9,666 nucleotides of DNA from Pseudomonadota bacterium (GTDB lineage: Bacteria; Pseudomonadota; Alphaproteobacteria; Azospirillales; Azospirillaceae). The translations under genes were made by a program, and so were the position numbers. The notes under the pieces were generated by a model. That model had not been told where the DNA came from, did not search any database, and saw only the letters and a program-made list of their open reading frames with translations. Location: contig JAEYOB010000298.1 of the NCBI GenBank assembly GCA_023412175.1, positions 1 through 9,666 of the forward strand. Reading direction: 5' to 3'. Below, one piece after another: positions 5,880 through 9,666 of this stretch (position 1 is the stretch's first letter; each line of letters begins with the position of its first letter).

Positions 5880-7479
5880 ACACCGGCAAGGCGGCCGGCT
5901 TCGTCCGGCGCAGCCAGCTCACCATCATCAGGCGGACCAGCACGGTGGCGGTGAACATGGAAATCAGGATGCCGAAGGTGATGGTGACGGCAAAGCCCTT
6001 CACCGCGCCGACGCCGAAGATGAACAGCAACGCCATCTTGATGACGGTGGTCAGGTTGGCATCGATGATCGTCGAGTAGGCGCGCGTGAAGCCGGCCTCC
6101 ATCGCCGCGAAGGGCGTGCGGCCCTTCTTCGTCTCCTCACGGATGCGCTCGTTGATCAGGATGTTGGCGTCCACGGCCAGGCCCACGCCGAGCAGGATGC
6201 CGGCGATTCCCGGCAGCGTCAGCGTGGCCTGCATCACCGACAGCGCGGCGATGGTCAGCACCAGGTTGACCAGCAGGCCCACGCAGGCCATGAAGCCGAA
6301 CAGCCCGTAAGCGGCGATCATGTAGACACACACCAGCGCAAAGCCGACGAGCACCGAGATCAGTCCAGCGCGGATCGAGTCGGCGCCAAGGTCGGGGCCG
6401 ACCGTGCGCTCCTCGATCACCGTCAGCGGTGCCGGCAGGGCGCCGGCGCGCAGCAGCACGGCGAGGTCGTTGGCGCTCTGGGCGTTGAAGTTGCCGCTGA
6501 TCTGGCCACGGCCGCCGGTGATCGGCTCGCGGATGACGGGCGCGCTGATAACCTTGTTGTCCAGCACGATGGCGAACGGCCGGCCGACGTTGGACTTCGT
6601 CACGTCGGCGAAGCGGCGGGCGCCCAGCGAGTCGAACTCGAAGTTCACCACCCACTCGCCGGTCTGGCTGTTGGTGCCGGCGGTGGCGTTGGTCAGGTTG
6701 GCGCCGTCCACCTCGATCTTGCGGCGAATGACATAGCGCTCCAAGCCGCCGCGACCGCCCTCGGTGCTCTGGAGGATCTCGGAGCCCGGCGGTGCGCGGC
6801 CGGTGGAGGGATCGGCGTTGGGATCCACGAGACGGAAGGTCATCTTCGCCGTGGTGCCGAGCAGGCGCTTGACGCGGTCCGGATCGTCCACGCCGGGGAG
6901 CTGGACCAGGATGCGGTCCTGGCCCTGGCGGGCGATGATCGGTTCGCTGACGCCGGTCTCGTCGATGCGGCGGCGGACGATCTCGATGGACTGCTCGACC
7001 GCCTGCTGGGCGCGCTGGCGCACCGCCTCGTCGCTGAGCGCCATCGTCAGGGTGGTCCCCTGGGCCGACACATTGATGTCCGGCAGGCCGCCGCCGAGCG
7101 GCCCGGCACCGACGTTGATGGCAAGCTGTCTGAGCTGCTTGATGGCCTCTTCAGCCTGGGCGGCGTCACGCAGCTGCACCGTCACCTGACGGTCGCCGGC
7201 CGACAGGCCGGTGTAGCCGATGTTGGCGGTGCGCAACTGGGTGCGGGCACCGTCCACCAGGGCTTCCAGCCGTTCACGAGTGACCGCGCCCATGTCGACT
7301 TCAAGCAGCAGGTGCGACCCGCCGCGCAGATCGAGGCCGAGGTGGACGCGGGTCTGCGCGTACCATTGCGGGAGGGCCGCCAGCATGTCCCGGCCAAGGA
7401 CGTTCGGCAACGCAAGTAAGGATCCCAGCAGACAAACTGCCAGAATCGTGTAGATCTTCCAACGCGAGAAGTAGAGCAT
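5878..7479 (-). CDS. secD: SecD, protein translocase subunit
   Basis: The product has 533 residues, within the usual range for alphaproteobacterial SecD. It is an inner-membrane RND-type protein that works with SecF and YajC at the SecYEG channel, drawing on the proton motive force. An N-terminal span lies at about 9-28, followed by the conserved HLGLDLRGG (46-54), a long periplasmic P1 region with the IDETGVSEP segment, then five C-terminal spans from about residue 370. The fourth-span motif GVGLAVDANILINERIREE (431-449) carries D437, the conserved membrane aspartate. AGAGGG upstream of the ATG at 7479, about 11 bp away, is a fair ribosome binding site. yajC ends 39 bp upstream and secF begins 11 bp downstream, giving the standard yajC-secD-secF order on one transcript. 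No irregularity is seen. Confidence 0.96.
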   Translation of the reverse strand: MLYFSRWKIYTILAVCLLGSLLALPNVLGRDMLAALPQWYAQTRVHLGLDLRGGSHLLLEVDMGAVTRERLEALVDGARTQLRTANIGYTGLSAGDRQVTVQLRDAAQAEEAIKQLRQLAINVGAGPLGGGLPDINVSAQGTTLTMALSDEAVRQRAQQAVEQSIEIVRRRIDETGVSEPIIARQGQDRILVQLPGVDDPDRVKRLLGTTAKMTFRLVDPNADPSTGRAPPGSEILQSTEGGRGGLERYVIRRKIEVDGANLTNATAGTNSQTGEWVVNFEFDSLGARRFADVTKSNVGRPFAIVLDNKVISAPVIREPITGGRGQISGNFNAQSANDLAVLLRAGALPAPLTVIEERTVGPDLGADSIRAGLISVLVGFALVCVYMIAAYGLFGFMACVGLLVNLVLTIAALSVMQATLTLPGIAGILLGVGLAVDANILINERIREETKKGRTPFAAMEAGFTRAYSTIIDANLTTVIKMALLFIFGVGAVKGFAVTITFGILISMFTATVLVRLMMVSWLRRTKPAALPV

Positions 7480-7518
7480 GCTCTGCCGAACCCTCTGTAC
7501 GACCGGACCGCGGACTTT

Positions 7519-7953
7519 TTACTTGCGGCCGAACAGTTTTCCGAGACCCTTGCTTTCCTCCGCCTTCTCGGCGGGAGCGGCGGCTGTCGTCTCGCCATCG
7601 GCGTCGGAAGCGGCAGCGGCAGCGCCCTTCGCGGGCTCGGTCCGGGCCAGCACCATGTTCACCGTGCCGCGCACGCAGCGCACCTTGACGCCCTCGGCGA
7701 TCTCGACCTGCAGTTCGTCGTCCGGGCCGACCTTGGTCACCGTGCCGATGATGCCGCCGCCGGTGACGACGCGGTCGCCGCGGCGGATGGATTCGAGCAT
7801 GGCCTTGTGATCCTTCATCTTCTTCTGCTGCGGACGGATCAGCAGGAAGTAGAAGACGATGAAGATCAGGATCAGCGGCGCGAACTGGACAAGCATGTCG
7901 CCGCCACCCGCGGGGGCCCCGGCGGTCTGGGCGAAGGCCGTCGATACGAACAT
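7519..7953 (-). CDS. yajC: YajC, Sec translocon accessory protein
   Basis: The product has 144 residues, somewhat longer than the roughly 110 residues typical of YajC. It has a single membrane span at about 24-39 (FAPLILIFIVFYFLLI), followed at once by the family motif RPQQKKMKDHKAML (40-53) and the cytoplasmic GDRVVTGGGIIGTV segment (59-72). The extra length is a low-complexity Ala/Glu-rich tail (about 105-144) ending in Lys/Arg-rich residues. The N-terminus STAFAQ resembles a signal peptidase site but lacks a hydrophobic stretch before it, so cleavage is unlikely. YajC associates with SecD-SecF. The start is secure: AAAGGAG (complement of 7962-7968) is 8 bp from the ATG. It is the first gene of the minus-strand Sec unit, with a promoter candidate about 80 bp upstream. 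Confidence 0.96.
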   Translation of the reverse strand: MFVSTAFAQTAGAPAGGGDMLVQFAPLILIFIVFYFLLIRPQQKKMKDHKAMLESIRRGDRVVTGGGIIGTVTKVGPDDELQVEIAEGVKVRCVRGTVNMVLARTEPAKGAAAAASDADGETTAAAPAEKAEESKGLGKLFGRK

Positions 7954-8006
7954 CCTGGTGGCTCCTTTGTTATTGGGTCGCTTGCGCGCGGCGTGATAAG
8001 GGCGCG

Positions 8007-8034
8007 ACTATAACCGGCCCGGGGCACGATGCAA
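8007..8034 (-). promoter_or_regulatory. Probable promoter of yajC-secD-secF-DUF498
   Basis: On the minus strand TTGCAT (8034-8029) is followed after 16 bp by TATAGT (8012-8007), which matches the -10 consensus at five of six positions; the -35 box matches only its TTG. Transcription would start near 8000, leaving a leader of about 45 nt before the yajC ATG at 7953. This is the only convincing -10 box in front of the Sec unit. Confidence 0.5.
8024..8034 (-). repeat. Inverted 11-mer, left copy
   Basis: The minus strand reads TTGCATCGTGC, identical to the plus-strand copy at 8280-8290. It covers the -35 position of the probable yajC promoter and starts 81 bp upstream of that start codon. Confidence 0.7.
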
Positions 8035-8075
8035 TGGGATAGGCGGTCCTCTGCCCCTTGCGGAGGCAACACGCG

Positions 8076-8285
8076 TCAGCGCCGCGGGCCGTGCGTGTCT
8101 ACCAAGGCGAACAGCCGCACCCGCCGCCGGATCGCCGGTCCAGTCACCGGCTCCACGCCGTGGAATGTAGTATCGCCGGGCGCAAACACCAGAATGTGGT
8201 TGGGAAATATGATCAGGCACACGTCCGGCACCGGTGCGCCGGCGCCGCGATGCCCGGCATCGCCCCGGCCGGCCGGGCTTTGCAT
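8076..8285 (-). pseudogene. Fragment resembling the C-terminal part of a 2OG-Fe(II) oxygenase
   Basis: An open frame of 69 codons on the minus strand ends in a segment that looks like the last core strands of a 2-oxoglutarate/Fe(II) dioxygenase. FPNHILVF (27-34) is followed by DTTFHGVEPVTG (38-49) and a nearby RRR; in intact enzymes the histidine binds iron and the downstream arginine binds 2-oxoglutarate. The HxD motif that should lie some 40-60 residues earlier is absent, and an in-frame stop (TAG, minus strand, 8303-8301) blocks extension. The first 20 residues or so are Gly/Ala-rich with no family resemblance, and I see no ribosome binding site. I read it as a decayed remnant of about a third of a domain. 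Alternatives are a short unrelated gene or a chance frame. The family resemblance is from memory, without a database search. Confidence 0.42.
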
Positions 8286-8290
8286 CGTGC
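8280..8290 (+). repeat. Inverted 11-mer, right copy
   Basis: The plus strand reads TTGCATCGTGC, an exact copy of the minus-strand element at 8034-8024. The two point away from each other and enclose the oxygenase fragment. This copy starts 66 bp upstream of the ATPase start codon. Confidence 0.7.
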
Positions 8291-8307
8291 GGCAAACCGT
8301 CTAGGCT
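8280..8307 (+). promoter_or_regulatory. Weak promoter candidate for the DUF815 ATPase gene
   Basis: TTGCAT (8280-8285) is followed after 16 bp by TAGGCT (8302-8307), only three of six matches to the -10 consensus. What supports it is the parallel with the yajC promoter: same -35 hexamer, same five following bases, same spacing and a similar distance to the start codon. On sequence alone it would be a poor candidate. Confidence 0.3.
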
Positions 8308-8345
8308 CGCCTCCCCTTCACGCCATCCCCCTCGAAGAGCCTTCC

Positions 8346-9203
8346 ATGCCTGACCGCGACCTGCTGCCGCTGCTGACCCGCATCGCCGACGCGCTTGACC
8401 GCCTCGCCCCGCCGCCGGCCCGTCCGGTGGACGTGGCCGCGGCCGACGCCTTCGTCTGGCCCGCCGATCCCGACCGCCTCGATCCGGTCCCGGTAGTGAA
8501 CCGGGTGGAGATCGGCCTGCTCCAGGGCATCGAGCGGGCGCGCGACATCCTGTTGGAAAACACCCGGCAGTTCGCCGGCGGCCTGCCGGCCAACAACGCG
8601 CTGCTCTGGGGCTCGCGCGGCATGGGCAAAAGCTCGCTGGTCAAGGCGGTGCACGCCCAGGTCAATGCGGAGAAGCCCGGCACCCTGGCGCTGGTGGAGA
8701 TCCACCGCGAGGACATTCCCACCCTGCCCCGCCTGCTGCACCTGCTGAAGGACCAGACACGGCGCTTCATCCTGTTCTGCGACGACCTGTCCTTCGACCA
8801 CGACGACGCCCATTACAAGTCGCTGAAGGCCGTGCTGGAGGGCGGAGTCGAGGGGCGGCCGGAGAACGTGGTGTTCTACGCAACCTCGAACCGGCGCCAC
8901 CTGATGCCGCGCGACATGATCGAGAACGAGCGCTCCACCGCCATCAACCCCGGAGAAGCGGTCGAGGAGAAGGTGTCGCTGTCCGATCGCTTCGGCCTGT
9001 GGCTGGGCTTCCACAACTGCGACCAGGCGACCTACTTCGCCATGGTCGAGGGCTATGCCGAGCGGTTCGGCCTGGACGTCCCGGTGGAGCGGCTGCGCGC
9101 CGAGGCGGTGGAATGGTCGGTCACGCGCGGCAGCCGTTCGGGCCGCGTGGCGTGGCAGTTCATCCAGGACCTTGGCGGCCGGCTGGGGAAGCCCCTTCGC
9201 TGA
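8346..9203 (+). CDS. DUF815-family AAA+ ATPase of unknown function
   Basis: The product has 285 residues, a usual length for the family. It carries a Walker A motif WGSRGMGKSS (88-97), Walker B FILFCDDLSF (141-150) and a sensor-1-like strand VVFYATSNRRHL (175-186, N182), all intact, so ATP binding and hydrolysis are expected. The N-terminal 50 residues include the Pro/Ala-rich stretch LDRLAPPPARPVD. The segment DMIENERSTAINPGEAVEEK and the following LSDRFGLWLGF are family features. No signal peptide or membrane span is seen, so it should be cytoplasmic. I chose the ATG at 8346 because GAAGAG (8334-8339) lies 6 bp upstream; the open frame extends back to 8058, but that part is non-coding in character. 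The role of the family is not established. It is divergent from yajC and overlaps the M23-like gene by 44 bp at its 3' end. Confidence 0.9.
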   Translation: MPDRDLLPLLTRIADALDRLAPPPARPVDVAAADAFVWPADPDRLDPVPVVNRVEIGLLQGIERARDILLENTRQFAGGLPANNALLWGSRGMGKSSLVKAVHAQVNAEKPGTLALVEIHREDIPTLPRLLHLLKDQTRRFILFCDDLSFDHDDAHYKSLKAVLEGGVEGRPENVVFYATSNRRHLMPRDMIENERSTAINPGEAVEEKVSLSDRFGLWLGFHNCDQATYFAMVEGYAERFGLDVPVERLRAEAVEWSVTRGSRSGRVAWQFIQDLGGRLGKPLR

Positions 9204-9666
9204 ACTGCGGATTCGCCTCCATCTGGTCGCTCGGGTCCACCACGTGGCTCCCCTTGCGAAGTTCGAAATGGAGCTGCGGCGAGTTCACCGAGCCGGTCTG
9301 GCCGACCGTGCCGATGCGCTCGCCGCGCTTCACCTTGGCGCCGCGCTCCACCAGCATGGTGTCGAGGTGGGCGTAGGCGGTGATCCAGCCGCCGTCGTGC
9401 TTGACCAGCAGCAGATTGCCGAAGCCGCGCAGTTCGTTGCCAGCGTAGGCGACGACGCCGTTGTCGGCGGCCACCACGGTCGTCCCCTTGGGCGCGCCGA
9501 TGTTGATGCCGTCGTTGTTCAACCCGTCGGACTTCGGCCCGAAGCCGGAAATCAGCTTGCCCTTCACCGGCCACAGGAAGCGCCCGGAGCCGCGCGGCGG
9601 CGGGGTGCCCACCTCGGGTTTCGGCGGAGCGGCGACGGCGACCTCCCGCGGGACCGGGACGAGAGC
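9160..9666 (-). CDS. Degenerate M23/LytM (NlpD/DipM-like) protein, N-terminus cut off by window edge
   Basis: The last 168 codons are visible; the frame is open to 9666 with no convincing start, so the N-terminal part (expected to hold a signal sequence and LysM repeats) lies outside. A Pro/Ala/Val-rich linker (about 9613-9666) leads into the LytM fold: FLWPVKGKLISGFG, then GNELRGFGNLLLVKH, TAYAHLDTML and QLHFELRKG. In active M23 peptidases the zinc ligands come from HxGxD and HxH. Here HxGxD is replaced by NDGIN (Asn codons at 9514-9516 and 9502-9504), and the first His of HxH is Gln, while the His of LHFE and of YAHLD remain. It is therefore probably not a peptidase but, like NlpD, EnvC or DipM, an activator or organiser of cell-wall amidases at division; that role is inferred. 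The last 20 residues or so overlap the 3' end of the ATPase gene. Confidence 0.88.
   Translation of the reverse strand, partial: ALVPVPREVAVAAPPKPEVGTPPPRGSGRFLWPVKGKLISGFGPKSDGLNNDGINIGAPKGTTVVAADNGVVAYAGNELRGFGNLLLVKHDGGWITAYAHLDTMLVERGAKVKRGERIGTVGQTGSVNSPQLHFELRKGSHVVDPSDQMEANPQFSEGASPAGRQGPG

Larger units (their letters stand above)
7954..8345. other. 392-bp intergenic region between yajC and the DUF815 ATPase gene
   Basis: This is the longest stretch in the window without an intact gene. It contains the yajC ribosome binding site (7962-7968), a good minus-strand promoter candidate (8007-8034), a fragment resembling the end of a 2OG-Fe(II) oxygenase (8076-8285, minus), an 11-bp inverted repeat (8024-8034 and 8280-8290), a weak plus-strand promoter candidate (8280-8307) and the ATPase ribosome binding site GAAGAG (8334-8339). 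I see no RNA gene or intrinsic terminator in it. Confidence 0.7.

Noticed and set aside
5867..5881. GTG start for secF at 5881, overlapping the end of secD.
   Set aside because: The GAGGG ribosome binding site at 5875-5879 would lie inside the gene and is ideally spaced for the ATG at 5866.
4799..6079. A 426-codon plus-strand frame opposite the DUF498, secF and secD genes.
   Set aside because: It is the complement of clear Sec genes; the Gln/His/Arg/Asp-rich translation has no domain.
1..9666. CRISPR array, tRNA or rRNA gene, insertion sequence, prophage or defence system.
   Set aside because: No spaced repeats, cloverleaf-like sequences, transposase or integrase motifs, or defence-type domains were seen on either strand.

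Overview
The window reads as chromosomal DNA of a GC-rich alphaproteobacterium, most likely a member of the Rhodospirillales such as Azospirillum or a relative. The reasons are the base composition, the third-position G/C bias, the family types, and a gene order I recall as common in that group (M23 peptidase, yajC, secD, secF, Mth938/DUF498 protein, NDUFAF6-like protein). The assignment is inference; no 16S or other marker gene is present.

Layout from left to right. (1) Positions 1-534, minus strand: the N-terminal part of a non-catalytic squalene/phytoene-synthase-fold protein related to the complex I assembly factor NDUFAF6; it runs off the left edge. (2) Positions 662-3771, plus strand: hpnC-hpnD-hpnE, the three-step bacterial route from farnesyl diphosphate to squalene, with gaps of only 12-17 bp. 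(3) Positions 3847-4449, plus strand: an iron-type superoxide dismutase, closed by a strong two-way terminator at 4476-4507. (4) Positions 4514-7953, minus strand: a Sec operon read right to left as yajC, secD, secF and an Mth938/DUF498 (NDUFAF3-like) gene. (5) Positions 7954-8345: a 392-bp gap holding the probable yajC promoter, an inverted 11-mer and what looks like a fragment of a 2OG-Fe(II) oxygenase. (6) Positions 8346-9203, plus strand: a DUF815-type AAA+ ATPase. (7) Positions 9160-9666, minus strand: the C-terminal part of a degenerate M23/LytM (NlpD- or DipM-like) protein that overlaps the ATPase tail to tail by 44 bp and runs off the right edge.

Functionally the window joins membrane lipid supply (squalene, normally for hopanoids), oxidative-stress defence (SodB), inner-membrane protein export and insertion (YajC-SecD-SecF), probable respiratory complex I assembly (NDUFAF3-like and NDUFAF6-like proteins) and cell-wall remodelling (the LytM protein). 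Nearly everything here is core housekeeping. I see no defence system, prophage, insertion sequence, CRISPR array or RNA gene. The less ordinary signals are: an exact 11-bp element in the -35 position of both divergent transcription units around the oxygenase fragment; the fragment itself; the plus-strand hpnCDE-sodB block lying between two minus-strand complex-I-assembly genes; and the loss of predicted zinc ligands in the LytM domain.
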